This document shows positions 19,342 to 28,255 of a DNA stretch of 64,000 nucleotides, piece by piece (position 1 is the stretch's first letter; each line of letters starts with the position of its first letter). A program made the translations under genes and the position numbers. The notes beneath the pieces are model-generated. The model made no database searches. It was not told the DNA's origin and was given only the letters and a program-made list of their open reading frames with translations. This stretch comes from Bradyrhizobium sp. JYMT SZCCT0180 (GTDB lineage: Bacteria > Pseudomonadota > Alphaproteobacteria > Rhizobiales > Xanthobacteraceae): contig NZ_JAFCLZ010000006.1 of NCBI RefSeq assembly GCF_018130165.1, forward strand, positions 1 through 64,000. Direction: 5' to 3'.

Positions 19342-19617
19342 TCAGCGACACACGTATCGGCCATTGACAAGAACGCGGACGCAAGCGGTTCCTGCAGCTG
19401 CGGCGCCTACAGCCGCTCCGCCGACGACCGCCCGGCGCGTTGTTCGGCGTGCAACACCGGCAACGCTGGCGGGGGTAGCCGGGCGTCCTATCCTGGCTTC
19501 GGCGCTTTGGATGGATAATTTCGGGCCGTCGCCTGACGAAAAGTCGATCGAGCCGAACATTCCAAAACCCAGGACGGCGACGACCAGCAGCATCCGCTTC
19601 GTGCGCAAGGATTTCAT
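19342..19617 (-). CDS. small exported protein with conserved CVRVLVNGRYVCR-type tail
   Basis: 91 residues. ATG 19617 is chosen because GGAGG lies 5 nt upstream; the open frame extends to 19836 but looks non-coding there. It has a signal-like N-terminus (KSLRTKRMLLVVAVLGFGMFG), a TTRRAVVGGAAVGAAAAGTA segment that could span the membrane or act as a glycine zipper, and an ending with two cysteines (TACVRVLVNGRYVCR). Function unknown. An FNR/FixK box is 63 bp upstream. Confidence 0.7.
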   Translation of the reverse strand: MKSLRTKRMLLVVAVLGFGMFGSIDFSSGDGPKLSIQSAEARIGRPATPASVAGVARRTTRRAVVGGAAVGAAAAGTACVRVLVNGRYVCR

Positions 19618-19680
19618 GGCGACCTCCATTGGCGGCTTGAATCCAGTGGGGTCAGTCTTTGGATGCAGTAGGTCCCCGGC

Positions 19681-19694
19681 TTGATCTGGATCAA
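19681..19694. promoter_or_regulatory. FNR/FixK-type box
   Basis: TTGATCTGGATCAA, an exact consensus match, 63 bp before the start at 19617 of the small exported protein (minus strand). It also faces the plus-strand micropeptide at 19985 but is about 290 bp away from it. Confidence 0.8.
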
Positions 19695-19984
19695 TCAAAA
19701 GCGGGGAACAGTGAAGCTGCAGCAAAGTGGCACAAACTGCATAGTCCAGAGCGCGATCATCAAAGCGGCGTGGTGGGCAGCGCGGACGAATGCCTCTAGT
19801 GGCGGCCTCAAATCTTGATTGATCCGACGCGTGCACACTTCTTCACCGTAGAATCCCTGACCAGATTTGTGCGGGGCTGACCTGACCTTGCAGGAGTGGT
19901 CAGAGCCTCTCCTGACGCCGATGATGCGCTGCGGCGTGGGGCCGACCGGAAATTCGCGCATTGACTGTTTGGGAATGGACTAAA

Positions 19985-20056
19985 ATGGTGGCGCTGGCGC
20001 TTCTCATTTCGAGCGTATTGGCCATCCCGCTCGCGGTTTGGGTGTTCACACGATAG
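19985..20056 (+). CDS. 23-residue membrane peptide (putative)
   Basis: The frame MVALALLISSVLAIPLAVWV (then FTR and stop) is a single hydrophobic helix with a basic end. A weak GGGAAT/GGA lies upstream. It shares direction with another tiny membrane frame at 20156 and the small genes at 20263 and 20519, so the four may be co-transcribed. No family is recognised. Confidence 0.4.
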   Translation: MVALALLISSVLAIPLAVWVFTR

Positions 20057-20155
20057 AGCCTCGTCGGCCGCCTCTCCTGACGGTCCCAATAATCTGGGCC
20101 GTGGCACAAACTGCACTGGGCGGCCCGCTGATCCGGGCATATTCTGACAGGTCTT

Positions 20156-20245
20156 ATGAGAGACGATCGCGCATTCCAGATTGGCGTCATCGGGCTGGGG
20201 TTGGTGCCGATCGCACTGACATTCGCCGTGCTTTTCATGCGCTAG
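20156..20245 (+). CDS. 29-residue membrane peptide (putative)
   Basis: The frame begins with a charged head (MRDDRAFQ) and continues as one hydrophobic helix (IGVIGLGLVPIALTFAVLF) ending MR. ACAGG lies 5 nt before the ATG. The charged-head plus single-helix plan is like that of the 29-residue peptide at 15154. It lies 17 bp before the zinc-ribbon gene. Confidence 0.45.
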   Translation: MRDDRAFQIGVIGLGLVPIALTFAVLFMR

Positions 20246-20262
20246 CGTCCCCGGTGCATCAC

Positions 20263-20502
20263 ATGCCCGACTCTCGTGCGCGTCCGGCACCATTGCTTCT
20301 TGCCATCGAGCGCCCGCGCTGTTCGAGGTGCCATGCCGGTCGCATGGTGCTGACAGGGATCAGGCCCCTCCCCAATCACTCCGATCTGCGGACCTTTCAA
20401 TGCCCCAACTGCGAGCATGTTCACAAAGTGGAAGCCGAGGACCCGCTGACATCCGCTGGCAGCAGGGGCTGGCTCAACGGCGACCTCAGCCCGCCAAAGT
20501 AA
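20263..20502 (+). CDS. small zinc-ribbon-like hypothetical protein
   Basis: 79 residues from ATG 20263 (the frame is open further upstream but with poor residues). Two cysteine pairs, RPRCSRCHAGRM and FQCPNCEHVHKV, are spaced about 25 residues apart and would form a zinc ribbon. Proteins of this pattern are widespread short genes in Bradyrhizobium with no assigned function. The position downstream of two membrane peptides suggests one transcript. Confidence 0.65.
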   Translation: MPDSRARPAPLLLAIERPRCSRCHAGRMVLTGIRPLPNHSDLRTFQCPNCEHVHKVEAEDPLTSAGSRGWLNGDLSPPK

Positions 20503-20518
20503 AAGCTTCGGGCCAATA

Positions 20519-20710
20519 ATGCCGCGCCTAGTCAAGGAGCCCGTCGATGTGAGCAATCTCGATGCTGAGGCAATTGCGGCACTGGAGGAAGCCCGCAACC
20601 TCCCGCCCGGACCAGATCGAACAGAGGCATTGAAGAAAGCCGGCATTCTGCGCAAGGCCGCCGATCTCCAACGTCCGCTGTTGCCAAAGCGCGGCAGACC
20701 ACGAAAGTAG
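20519..20710 (+). CDS. small basic hypothetical protein
   Basis: 63 residues: a predicted helical part (DAEAIAALEEARNLPPGPDR, then a second helix) and a basic C-terminus (LLPKRGRPRK) that resembles an AT-hook-like RGRP motif and could bind nucleic acid. It starts 16 bp after the zinc-ribbon gene. It converges with napC. No domain assignment can be made. Confidence 0.6.
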   Translation: MPRLVKEPVDVSNLDAEAIAALEEARNLPPGPDRTEALKKAGILRKAADLQRPLLPKRGRPRK

Positions 20711-20751
20711 GCAGCTCAGTTTGCATCCATTCAATAAGCCGGGCGATTTGG

Positions 20752-21390
20752 CTATTGCCAGCCTGGAACGCCGCGCATGTCGGGTAGATGGTGGGCGATA
20801 CCCTTGTGGCAGTCGATGCAGGTTTTCTCGTTCGTGAACAGAAAGCGCTGATGCGCGGTGGCCGCGCGTGGCGATTGCCGGGTGATGTCCATGGACTCGG
20901 CGCTGTGGCAGTTGCGGCATTCCAGCGAATCATTGGCCTTCAGGCGCGCCCATTCGTGCAGGGCCAGTTCGAGCCGGTGATCGACGAACTTCTCTCGCGT
21001 ATTGATCCTGCCGAACAGATGACCCCAGACCTCCTTGGAGGCCTGCATTTTGCGCGCGATCTTGTCGGTCCAGTCGTGCGGCACGTGGCAATCCGGGCAG
21101 GTCGCGCGCACGCCGGAGCGGTTGGAGAAATGGATCGTGGTCTTCAGTTCCGCAAACACGTTGTCGCGCATCTCATGGCAGCTGGTGCAGAACTTCTCGG
21201 TGTTGGTCAATTCCAGCGCGGTATTGAAGCCGCCCCAAAACACCACGCCGGCGACGAAGCCGGCGAACACCAGCACGCCAAGGCCGAACACCGAACTCGG
21301 CCGTCGCAGGACCTCCCACAGTTCGACGACAAAGGCCCAAAACCGGGCGAGCCAGGATCGTCGCGACACGCCTTGGTCAGCAGCGCTCAT
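20752..21390 (-). CDS. napC: NapC tetrahaem c-type cytochrome (quinol dehydrogenase)
   Basis: 212 residues with one N-terminal membrane anchor (about residues 27-52) and four CxxCH haem sites: [25 protein letters not shown] and [11 protein letters not shown]. NapC takes electrons from membrane quinol and passes them to NapAB in the periplasm. The start overlaps the napB stop by four bases, so translation is coupled. It is the last gene of napEDABC, and the convergent gene ends 41 bp away. Confidence 0.95.
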   Translation of the reverse strand: MSAADQGVSRRSWLARFWAFVVELWEVLRRPSSVFGLGVLVFAGFVAGVVFWGGFNTALELTNTEKFCTSCHEMRDNVFAELKTTIHFSNRSGVRATCPDCHVPHDWTDKIARKMQASKEVWGHLFGRINTREKFVDHRLELALHEWARLKANDSLECRNCHSAESMDITRQSPRAATAHQRFLFTNEKTCIDCHKGIAHHLPDMRGVPGWQ

Positions 21391-21857
21391 CGCCGCCCCC
21401 CGGGTGCGGCGCGGCTGAGCAGGGTGTCGATATCGACGAAATCATTGTCGACTGGCGGCTTCACCACATTCTGCGGAACGTGGCACTCGGTGCAGAAGAA
21501 GCGCCGCGGCGACACCGAGGCAAGGAACTGGCCGTCCCGATCCATGAAGTGGGTGATGCTGACCATCGGGGCCTGCGACTCTCCGGTCCGCGCTCGGGCG
21601 TGACAGGAAAGGCACTTGTTTCCGTTCATATCGATCTGATAGCCGTCGGTGGTATGGGGGATCACCGGCGGCTGCTCGGGATAGTTTCGCACCTCCTTCT
21701 CGGTGGTGTTGCGCAACGGCGTCATCGGCGCCGCCGGCCCCTCTTCATTGAGCGGCGTCGAGCCACGCAGCCCGGAACTGACGGTTTGCGCGACCAGCGA
21801 AGTCGAGGCGCTGGCGGAGAGAACGGCCAGTGCCACAAGCCAGTGTTTTCCGGTCAT
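21387..21857 (-). CDS. napB: NapB dihaem cytochrome c subunit of periplasmic nitrate reductase
   Basis: 156 residues from the ATG at 21857, which overlaps the napA stop codon (ATGA). The open frame continues to 21890, but the overlap and the signal peptide ([19 protein letters not shown]) fix the start. Two haem sites are visible: CLSCHAR and CTECHVPQ. NapB receives electrons from NapC and feeds NapA. Confidence 0.95.
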   Translation of the reverse strand: MTGKHWLVALAVLSASASTSLVAQTVSSGLRGSTPLNEEGPAAPMTPLRNTTEKEVRNYPEQPPVIPHTTDGYQIDMNGNKCLSCHARARTGESQAPMVSITHFMDRDGQFLASVSPRRFFCTECHVPQNVVKPPVDNDFVDIDTLLSRAAPGGRR

Positions 21858-24367
21858 GTGCTTTGCACCCGCTCGATACGCACCGCGCATTTCTTGAAAT
21901 CGGTCTGCAGCGAAATCGGATCGGTAGCGTCCAGCGTCACCTTGTTGATCATCTGCGCTTCGTCAAACCAGGGCACGAACACCAGCCCGCGCGGCGGCTT
22001 GTCGCGGCCGCGCGTTTCGAGGCGCGTCCGGATGTAGCCGCGGCGGGATTGCACTTTCACTTCGTCGCCACGCCGCAGCTTCAGTTCGGCTGCGTCGTCC
22101 GGGTGCATGAAGCACACGGCTTCCGGGAACGCCTTGTAGAGTTCAGGGACGCGGCGCGTCATGGTGCCCGAATGCCAGTGCTCCAGCACGCGGCCGGTGG
22201 AGAGCCAGAAGGGGTATTCGCTATCAGGCACTTCCGGCGGTGGTTCATAGGGCAGCGCGAAGATGCGCGCCTTGCCGTCGGGAAAACCGTAGAACTCGAC
22301 GCCCTTGCCGTTCTTCACATAGGAATCGCTACCCTCGCGGAAGCGCCATTTGGTCTCCTGGCCGTTGACCACCGGCCAGCGCAGGCCGCGTACCTGATGA
22401 TAAGTGTCGAACGGCGCCAGATCGTGCCCGTGACCGCGGCCAAAGCCGGCATATTCCTCGAACATGCCCTTCTGGACGTAGAAACCGAACGCCTTCGACT
22501 CGTCGTTCAGATAACCGTCCTCGATATCGGACACCGGGAACTTGTCGATCTGTCCGTTGGCATAGAGCACGTCAAACAGCGTCTTGCCGCGGTATTCGGG
22601 CTTATTGGCAATGAGCTCCTCGGGCCACACTTCCTCGATTTTGAAGCGTTTGGAGAACTCCATTAACTGCCAGAGGTCCGATCGCGACTCACCCGGCGCG
22701 GTGACCATCTGGTGCCAGAACTGTGTGCGCCGCTCGGCGTTGCCGTAGGCCCCTTCCTTTTCGACCCACATCGCGGTCGGCAGGATTAGGTCGGCGGCAA
22801 GCGCCGTCACCGACGGATAGGCGTCGCTGACCACGATGAAGTTATCGGGATTGCGGAAGCCGGGATAGGTTTCCTCGTTGACGTTAGGCCCGGCCTGCAA
22901 ATTGTTGTTGACCTGAACCCAATAGGCATTGAGCAGCCCGTCCTTGAGCATCCGGCTCTGCAGCACCGCGTGATAGCCTGGCTTGTCCGGAATGGTGCCC
23001 TCCGGCAGCTTCCAGATCCGTTCGGCGATGTCCCGATGCGCCTTGTTGTTCACGACCATATCGGCCGGCAGGCGATGCGAGAACGTGCCGACTTCACGGG
23101 CGGTGCCGCACGCCGAGGGCTGGCCGGTGAGCGAGAACGGGCTGTTGCCGGGCTCGGAGATTTTCCCCGTCAGCAAATGGATATTGTAGACGAGGTTATT
23201 GCACCAAACGCCGCGGGTGTGCTGATTGAAGCCCATGGTCCAGAAGCTCGTGACCTTGATCTTCGGATCGGCATAGAGTTCGGCCAGCGCCTCAATCCGG
23301 TTGACCGGCACGCCCGACATCTCGGCCGCTTTCTCCAGCGTGTAGTCGGAGACGAACTTGGCGTATTCCTCGAAGGTCATGTCGGTCGCGTCATTGGCCT
23401 TGGCCGCGCCAGTTGCTTTTTTCTGCAACGGATGTTCGGGGCGAAGGCCGTAGCCGATGTCGGTCTGGCCGCGTTTGAAAACCGTATGCTTCGCAACGAA
23501 GTCCTTGTTCACCCGGCCGGTCTTGATGATGTGGTTGGCAACGGCATTGAGCAGATAAAGGTCAGTCTGTGGTTTGAACACCATGCCAATATCGGCGAGG
23601 TCGAACGAGCGGTGTTCGAACGCCGACAACACGGCGACGCGAACATGCGGCGCGCTCAGCCGACGGTCTGCTATGCGCGTCCACAGGATCGGATGCATCT
23701 CGGCCATATTGGAGCCCCACAGCACGAAAGCGTCCGCAGCCTCGATATCGTCGTAGCAGCCCATCGGCTCGTCGATGCCAAAGGTACGCATCATGCCGGC
23801 CACCGCCGACGCCATGCAGTGCCTTGCATTGGGGTCGATGTTGTTGCTGCGCAAACCAGCCTTGAACAGCTTGGCCGCGGCGTAGCCTTCCCAGATCGTC
23901 CATTGCCCGGAGCCGAACATGCCGACACCGCTCGGCCCGCGCTTTTTCAGGGCGTCCTTATACTTCTCCGCCATGATGTCGAAGGCTTCATCCCAGGACA
24001 CCGGCTCGAACTCGCCGTTCTTGTCGAATTTGCCGTTGGTCTTGCGCAGCATCGGTCTGGTCAGGCGGTCATGGCCGTACATGATCTTTGAAAGAAAGTA
24101 GCCTTTCACACAGTTCAGCCCGCGATTGACCTCCGATTTGATGTCGCCGTGGGTTGCGACCACGCGGTTATCCTTGGTCGCCACCATGACGCTGCATCCG
24201 GTGCCGCAGAACCGGCATGCTGCCTTTTCCCACTTCAATTCGCTTACGCCACGGTCGGTGACGAGGTTGGCGGCGGCAGCGGCGGCAGGCATCCCGCCGG
24301 CGAGAGCGGCCATCGCTGCTGCCTCGAGCTTGAGAACCTGACGGCGGTTCAGCCTGGATTCGGTCAT
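21854..24367 (-). CDS. napA: NapA periplasmic nitrate reductase catalytic subunit
   Basis: 837 residues, the usual length. It has a twin-arginine signal ([16 protein letters not shown]). The [4Fe-4S] site follows ([13 protein letters not shown] ... GLNCVKGYF), then the molybdenum-ligand cysteine in [17 protein letters not shown], with bis-MGD cofactor domains through the rest. NapA reduces nitrate to nitrite in the periplasm. It follows napD by 16 bp and overlaps napB. A box upstream of napE suggests FixK/FNR control, as known for Bradyrhizobium nap. No nirK, nor or nos genes lie in this window. Confidence 0.97.
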   Translation of the reverse strand: MTESRLNRRQVLKLEAAAMAALAGGMPAAAAAANLVTDRGVSELKWEKAACRFCGTGCSVMVATKDNRVVATHGDIKSEVNRGLNCVKGYFLSKIMYGHDRLTRPMLRKTNGKFDKNGEFEPVSWDEAFDIMAEKYKDALKKRGPSGVGMFGSGQWTIWEGYAAAKLFKAGLRSNNIDPNARHCMASAVAGMMRTFGIDEPMGCYDDIEAADAFVLWGSNMAEMHPILWTRIADRRLSAPHVRVAVLSAFEHRSFDLADIGMVFKPQTDLYLLNAVANHIIKTGRVNKDFVAKHTVFKRGQTDIGYGLRPEHPLQKKATGAAKANDATDMTFEEYAKFVSDYTLEKAAEMSGVPVNRIEALAELYADPKIKVTSFWTMGFNQHTRGVWCNNLVYNIHLLTGKISEPGNSPFSLTGQPSACGTAREVGTFSHRLPADMVVNNKAHRDIAERIWKLPEGTIPDKPGYHAVLQSRMLKDGLLNAYWVQVNNNLQAGPNVNEETYPGFRNPDNFIVVSDAYPSVTALAADLILPTAMWVEKEGAYGNAERRTQFWHQMVTAPGESRSDLWQLMEFSKRFKIEEVWPEELIANKPEYRGKTLFDVLYANGQIDKFPVSDIEDGYLNDESKAFGFYVQKGMFEEYAGFGRGHGHDLAPFDTYHQVRGLRWPVVNGQETKWRFREGSDSYVKNGKGVEFYGFPDGKARIFALPYEPPPEVPDSEYPFWLSTGRVLEHWHSGTMTRRVPELYKAFPEAVCFMHPDDAAELKLRRGDEVKVQSRRGYIRTRLETRGRDKPPRGLVFVPWFDEAQMINKVTLDATDPISLQTDFKKCAVRIERVQST

Positions 24368-24383
24368 GACGGTCCTTCCGCAA

Positions 24384-24707
24384 TCAGGAGGTCGCGTCGA
24401 GCGCGTGGAAAACGAGCGAGGCGGAGTAAACGTCGGGCAGCCGTGCGATGTTGTTGAGCGTGGTCCCGAGTGAGCTGGACTCCGGCGAATCGATCACGAC
24501 GACGAGCTTGCCTATGGGATCACGGCCATGGATCTCGCATCCCTCCATGGTCAGGATGGCAGCCTCCACGGCCGCCAGGCGCTCCGGCCGGGCCTGCACC
24601 AGAATGCCGGCGATTTCGCCACCGGGCGGCGCTATCACGCGGTCCGGCTTGATCAGTCGGCCGGTCATCAGTGCACGGCGGTCGATAGCGGAGTGAGACG
24701 TGGCCAT
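24384..24707 (-). CDS. napD: NapD, NapA maturation chaperone
   Basis: 107 residues from ATG 24707, chosen because GGAGGTAGGT precedes it directly; the longer open frame to 24806 overlaps napE. The NapD fold is seen in [37 protein letters not shown] and [15 protein letters not shown]. NapD binds the NapA twin-arginine signal before export. A ~15-residue N-terminal extension is longer than in enteric NapD. Confidence 0.93.
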   Translation of the reverse strand: MATSHSAIDRRALMTGRLIKPDRVIAPPGGEIAGILVQARPERLAAVEAAILTMEGCEIHGRDPIGKLVVVIDSPESSSLGTTLNNIARLPDVYSASLVFHALDATS

Positions 24708-24732
24708 GTACCTACCTCCGAAAACCCGGGAG

Positions 24733-24915
24733 TCATCGATCCGGTGGGCCCGGCGGGCCCGTAACGATCTGAGTGATCCAAACCGCGAGCCCATAACTGC
24801 CGACAACGGCGACGGTCAGCGCGGGCATCAGCACGGCGGTCAGAAATAGAAACGCGAAGATTTCCATGCGCCTGCGGCGCGAACGTCCGCTCGTGTCATC
24901 GCTCGCCAAAGACAT
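24733..24915 (-). CDS. napE: NapE, small membrane protein of the nap operon
   Basis: 60 residues (ATG 24915; a GTG at 24927 would add four). A basic N-terminus (SGRSRRRRMEIF) is followed by one membrane helix (FAFLFLTAVLMPALTVAVVG) and a proline-rich tail. This is the usual first gene of rhizobial napEDABC; its exact role is unknown. The FNR/FixK box is 84 bp upstream. Confidence 0.92.
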   Translation of the reverse strand: MSLASDDTSGRSRRRRMEIFAFLFLTAVLMPALTVAVVGSYGLAVWITQIVTGPPGPPDR

Positions 24916-24999
24916 GCGTGATCCCACTCAGGATTTTTAGGATTGGCGGCATCGGGGCCGCTGCCGGCACCCAGCATGGCGCGCCGAGGGTGACTAGCT

Positions 25000-25013
25000 T
25001 TGATCTAGATCAA
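25000..25013. promoter_or_regulatory. FNR/FixK-type box upstream of napEDABC
   Basis: TTGATCTAGATCAA, an exact consensus match, 84 bp before the napE ATG. The nap operon of Bradyrhizobium is known to need FixK2, which fits this site. Confidence 0.88.
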
Positions 25014-25075
25014 GGCAACCCGCGGAGTCTTGAAGGCACCGGGTGGCTGGTCTCCAAGCTGTTCGAAAAGCCGGC

Positions 25076-25507
25076 TCACTTCAGCGAGATCGCAATCCTG
25101 CTGACGTTGGCGGCGAACTCCATTCCCGCCTTTGGACCTCGCAGCGCGAGGACCACGCCCTTCTCATTCCCGAGTTGGACGCCTCCGGCGCCACCAACGA
25201 AGGCGCCGCCGGCCCCTATGGAGCTGTAGGTACCGGCAAAATCGCCGACCTGCTTGATGCCTGACGCCCAACCTTCGAGACGATTGACAGATCCTCCCGC
25301 CGTGACACCGAGGCTGAGACCGGACACTCTGAATGGATAGTCGCGGCCGCGATAGCTCAGGACGCCGCTGCCGCCGCCGGCGCCGAGCATCAGACCTGCC
25401 TTGGCGAACTTGAGCCTGACATATCCGGAGGCTTGCGCGAGCGATGATGTTGTCGAAACGATAATTGCGAACACCGCGATCGCGGCGACCCGGACTGTAG
25501 ACGGCAT
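25076..25507 (-). CDS. small exported protein, paralogue of 32291-32725
   Basis: 143 residues from ATG 25507. It has a signal peptide (RVAAIAVFAIIVSTTSSLAQA) and then a compact beta-rich domain with VLSYRGRDYPFRVSGLSLGV, YSSIGAGGAFVGGAGGVQL and GVVLALRGPKAGMEFAANV. The same pattern recurs in the product at 32291-32725. It resembles EipA/DUF1134- or YSC84-type envelope proteins, but I cannot assign a family. It is the third gene of the DUF3300-DUF2950 operon (19 bp after DUF2950), and a weak FNR-like sequence at 25560 lies 52 bp upstream. Confidence 0.7.
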   Translation of the reverse strand: MPSTVRVAAIAVFAIIVSTTSSLAQASGYVRLKFAKAGLMLGAGGGSGVLSYRGRDYPFRVSGLSLGVTAGGSVNRLEGWASGIKQVGDFAGTYSSIGAGGAFVGGAGGVQLGNEKGVVLALRGPKAGMEFAANVSRIAISLK

Positions 25508-25526
25508 TGCTCCAACCTTCCTCCGC

Positions 25527-26453
25527 TCAAGGGGCCGCCACATCCACCTTCTTCCAGGTCTGATCCGGATCAAACAGGATGATGCGCGCGACGATCCTCA
25601 ACGTCCGATCTCCAAGGTCCTTCTGGTAGACGGTACCGGCATGATTGACCATGAAGGTCATAACGCCGGAATTTCCATACTCTGCGGGATATGCGATCAG
25701 CGCGAAGCCGCCGATCATTTTGCCCTTGACGACATAATTGAACGCACCGCCCGGCGCATCCGACCCCTGTCCCCGCAAAATTCGAAAATAGTATCCGTGA
25801 TAGGGCTCCGCCTGCTCCGCCTTGTATCCCTCGGCAGAGGCTTGCGCCATCAGTTCGCCAAGCGGGCTGGGGTCGCTGTCGTCGCGCCAGAACAGCCCAT
25901 CCTTCTTGCCAGGGCTACTGACAACACGTTGCGCGTAAACGCCTGCTCCCTCGCCGGTGCGATCCTTTTCGGCATACTCGTTCTGGGCATCCACAAAGGC
26001 CAGGCTGGTCTGGATCGCGTCCAGTTCATTGCGTCCGATACGACGGTATAGAACTTCACGACGCCCGGCAGCCGTGTCGAACTCCCAGCCAGTCCTGCCA
26101 TTGACCAACGGAATCGGGAATGGAAAATCATCTGCGCCCAGTATCAGCGTTGCTTTCTTGTTCCCCTCGGTCCGAATGGAATTCCTGGCGTCATAGGCCG
26201 ACAGAAAACGCTGGCGCATCTCCGCGTCCGCAACATCATCGCCGGACTCGACAATGTCGGCCCCGGCATTGCCAAGGACCTTCAGAATAGCGCTCTTGGT
26301 GCCGGTCTTGACCGCTGCAACCAAAGCCGCCGCAGCGTTCTCCGGCGTGGGATAGGCCTGTTGCGCCTGAGATGCCGAAGACAGCAGCGTCACCGCCACG
26401 ATTGTGCCGAGAACCGCCGAAGTTATCCGACAGAGCGATTTGCGGATGATCAT
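25527..26453 (-). CDS. DUF2950 domain-containing exported protein
   Basis: 308 residues with a signal peptide (about 1-30, ending ASQAQQ). The DUF2950 pattern follows: YPTPENAAAALVAAVKTG near the start, FPFPIPLVNGRTGWEFDT, RRIGRNELDAIQTSLAFVDA, QNEYA, then PYHGYYFRILRGQG and a C-terminal beta domain ending in WKKVDV. The function is unknown; it is almost always next to DUF3300. Its ATG overlaps the stop of the DUF3300 gene (ATGA), so the two are translated together. Confidence 0.88.
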   Translation of the reverse strand: MIIRKSLCRITSAVLGTIVAVTLLSSASQAQQAYPTPENAAAALVAAVKTGTKSAILKVLGNAGADIVESGDDVADAEMRQRFLSAYDARNSIRTEGNKKATLILGADDFPFPIPLVNGRTGWEFDTAAGRREVLYRRIGRNELDAIQTSLAFVDAQNEYAEKDRTGEGAGVYAQRVVSSPGKKDGLFWRDDSDPSPLGELMAQASAEGYKAEQAEPYHGYYFRILRGQGSDAPGGAFNYVVKGKMIGGFALIAYPAEYGNSGVMTFMVNHAGTVYQKDLGDRTLRIVARIILFDPDQTWKKVDVAAP

Positions 26454-28153
26454 GGCAAGACCTCCCGTGGCGTGGGAATCCTTGCGCCGCCGGCAAGCCA
26501 GTCGGTGTAGGAGCCGAATTTCAATCCCAGCTGTTCATAGTAGACGCGCAGATAGCCGTCCCGGCCGCGGGTCACCGCTTCCGGCATCAGGCTCTGCACT
26601 TCCTGCGCGATGACGCCGACATAGGGCTTGGTGCTGCCGAGATAGCTGAAGCGGTAGTAGCCGAGACCGTTGGCGAGATGACCGAGCAACACGACATCGT
26701 GCTTTAAAGCGATATCCGAGCGCCGTCCTCCGCCGCCGCCACCACGGAAGCCACCACCGCCGCCACCGCCGCGGAACCCGCCGCCGCCTCCCATGGCGGC
26801 CCTGCCGCCAAAGCCGCCTCCGCCGCCTCCAGCAAAGCTCGCACCGCCACCGCGCGGGCCCATGCTCGCCATGCTGGCCCGGCCGCGGGCCGCTTGCGCA
26901 GCGGCGGCCCTGCCCGACGACACATTCATTGCCCCGCCGCGAGCGCCTCCACCTCCGCGATTGGCTGCCTTGGCACGATCTCCGCCAGCCTTGGCGGCCT
27001 TAGCACGATCGCCGCCACCCTTGGCGGCCTTGGCACGATCGCCGCCGCCCTTGGCACGATCACCGGCCGGCCGATCACGCGTGCCCGCGCGGTCGCCAGT
27101 ACGATCACCTGCACGATCCCCGACCCGGTCACCGGCACGATCACCGGCGCGATCTCCCACGCGATCGCCGCCGCCCGGACGGTCCTGCCCCGGTCGAATC
27201 ACCTGCTGCCCGTCGCGACCGCGGAAATCCATGCGGTTCGAGGCACCGGCCTTCAGATTGTTGTTGCCGAAGCGCTGCTGAACATTGACGTTGTTGTACC
27301 GCACGCCCTGGCGATGCGCCGGATTGTGCTGCCAGCTATTTCCGATGTTGGTGGTCCTGTTGAAATGGTTGACGTAGAGATTGCGGTTGCCCCAGTTGAA
27401 TCCGCCGCCCCAGTAATTGCCCCAGCGGCCGATGGCCCAGGCCGCGCCGAAGGCAAGACCCGTCGCGATGACGCCCGCGCCGATATAGGACGGATAGCCG
27501 AAATAGTACGGCGGATATTCCGCGTAGGGCCAGTCTCCGTAGACCGCCGCCGGTTCGTAGTACGGCACATACATCGTATTTGGATCGGCCGACTCGATGA
27601 CAATCGCCTGCTTGTTCTCCTGTGTCTGAACGCTGACCTTCTGTTGCTTTGTGGTGACCAGCTTCTTGTTGTCATAGGCCTTGGAACGAAGGCGCTGGAT
27701 CGCGTCCATCACATCCGGTTGCTGCGCGAGCACGGCATCGCCAAGACTCTTGGTCCAGTCGACCTTGTCGCTCATCATCGAAATCACGGCCGGCGTGCTG
27801 GCAAGTGCCTTGACGCTGTCATCCCAGGATTGCTTGTCGACTTCCTTTTTCAGGGCATCGCCCTTCAGCGTCTTGCGCTCCTTCAGCCAGCGATCGGCCT
27901 GCACCACTTCCAGCGGGTAGGTCGACGCCGCCAGCACATTCGCCAGCAGTTCGTCGGGATAGAGCGCGATCGGTGCCACCAATGCTTCGAGCTGGGCAGG
28001 CTTCAGCAGCTCTGCGGTCGGCTGAGGCTGGCCGGCCGCCGGCTGCGCCGTACTGCCGGCGGCAGGTGGGTTATCCGACGTCTGCGCCGAGACGGCGAAT
28101 GGCATCGCCACCATCAGCACGAACGCGATCAGGGTCTTGCCGCAGCGAAACAT
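26450..28153 (-). CDS. DUF3300 exported protein with Gly-Asp-Arg repeats and a C-terminal S74-like domain
   Basis: 567 residues from ATG 28153 (GGAGGGTGTG upstream). It has a signal peptide ending VSAQ. The DUF3300 domain (about residues 45-230) includes LVAPIALYPDELLANVLAAS and SADPNTMYVPYYEP. An aromatic/glycine hydrophobic part (~230-270) follows, then a long low-complexity tail of GDRAGDR and AKAAKGGGDR repeats and glycine runs. The last ~85 residues (SDIALKHDVVLLGHLANGLG, YVGVIAQEVQSLMPEAV) resemble the intramolecular chaperone domain of phage tail fibres (peptidase S74). An FNR/FixK box lies 56 bp upstream. Function is unknown; a surface or periplasmic role is inferred from the signal peptide. 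Confidence 0.85.
   Translation of the reverse strand: MFRCGKTLIAFVLMVAMPFAVSAQTSDNPPAAGSTAQPAAGQPQPTAELLKPAQLEALVAPIALYPDELLANVLAASTYPLEVVQADRWLKERKTLKGDALKKEVDKQSWDDSVKALASTPAVISMMSDKVDWTKSLGDAVLAQQPDVMDAIQRLRSKAYDNKKLVTTKQQKVSVQTQENKQAIVIESADPNTMYVPYYEPAAVYGDWPYAEYPPYYFGYPSYIGAGVIATGLAFGAAWAIGRWGNYWGGGFNWGNRNLYVNHFNRTTNIGNSWQHNPAHRQGVRYNNVNVQQRFGNNNLKAGASNRMDFRGRDGQQVIRPGQDRPGGGDRVGDRAGDRAGDRVGDRAGDRTGDRAGTRDRPAGDRAKGGGDRAKAAKGGGDRAKAAKAGGDRAKAANRGGGGARGGAMNVSSGRAAAAQAARGRASMASMGPRGGGASFAGGGGGGFGGRAAMGGGGGFRGGGGGGGFRGGGGGGRRSDIALKHDVVLLGHLANGLGYYRFSYLGSTKPYVGVIAQEVQSLMPEAVTRGRDGYLRVYYEQLGLKFGSYTDWLAGGARIPTPREVLP
26955..27175 (-). repeat. in-gene tandem repeats encoding GDR and KAAKGGGDR units
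   Basis: Within the DUF3300 gene, short related units encode alternating GDRAG/GDRVG blocks and then three copies of an AKAAKGGGDR-type unit. Repeats like this change length easily by slippage. Confidence 0.7.
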
Positions 28154-28209
28154 CACACCCTCCTTCGGGATCCATCGCCGCAAGCATCGGTCCGGGGCCG
28201 GGTCGTTCT

Positions 28210-28223
28210 TTGATAAAGATCAA
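28210..28223. promoter_or_regulatory. FNR/FixK-type box
   Basis: TTGATAAAGATCAA, an exact consensus match, 56 bp before the DUF3300 start at 28153. It lies in the short gap after the stop of the histidine kinase gene. Confidence 0.8.
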
Positions 28224-28255
28224 GGAATCGAGGAGTGGGGCGCGGCCGGCCTGGG

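Noticed and set aside
19728..20115. Repeated TGGCACAAACTGCA (near 19728 and 20102) as sigma-54 promoters
   Set aside because: The GG-GC spacing is 8 bases instead of the required 10. Two copies of a short word are not enough to call a repeat family.
22970..24091. 373-codon open frame antisense to napA
   Set aside because: A shadow of a certain nap gene; no domain or start signal.
26894..28213. 439-codon open frame antisense to the DUF3300 gene
   Set aside because: Produced by the repetitive GDR/GGG coding on the other strand.
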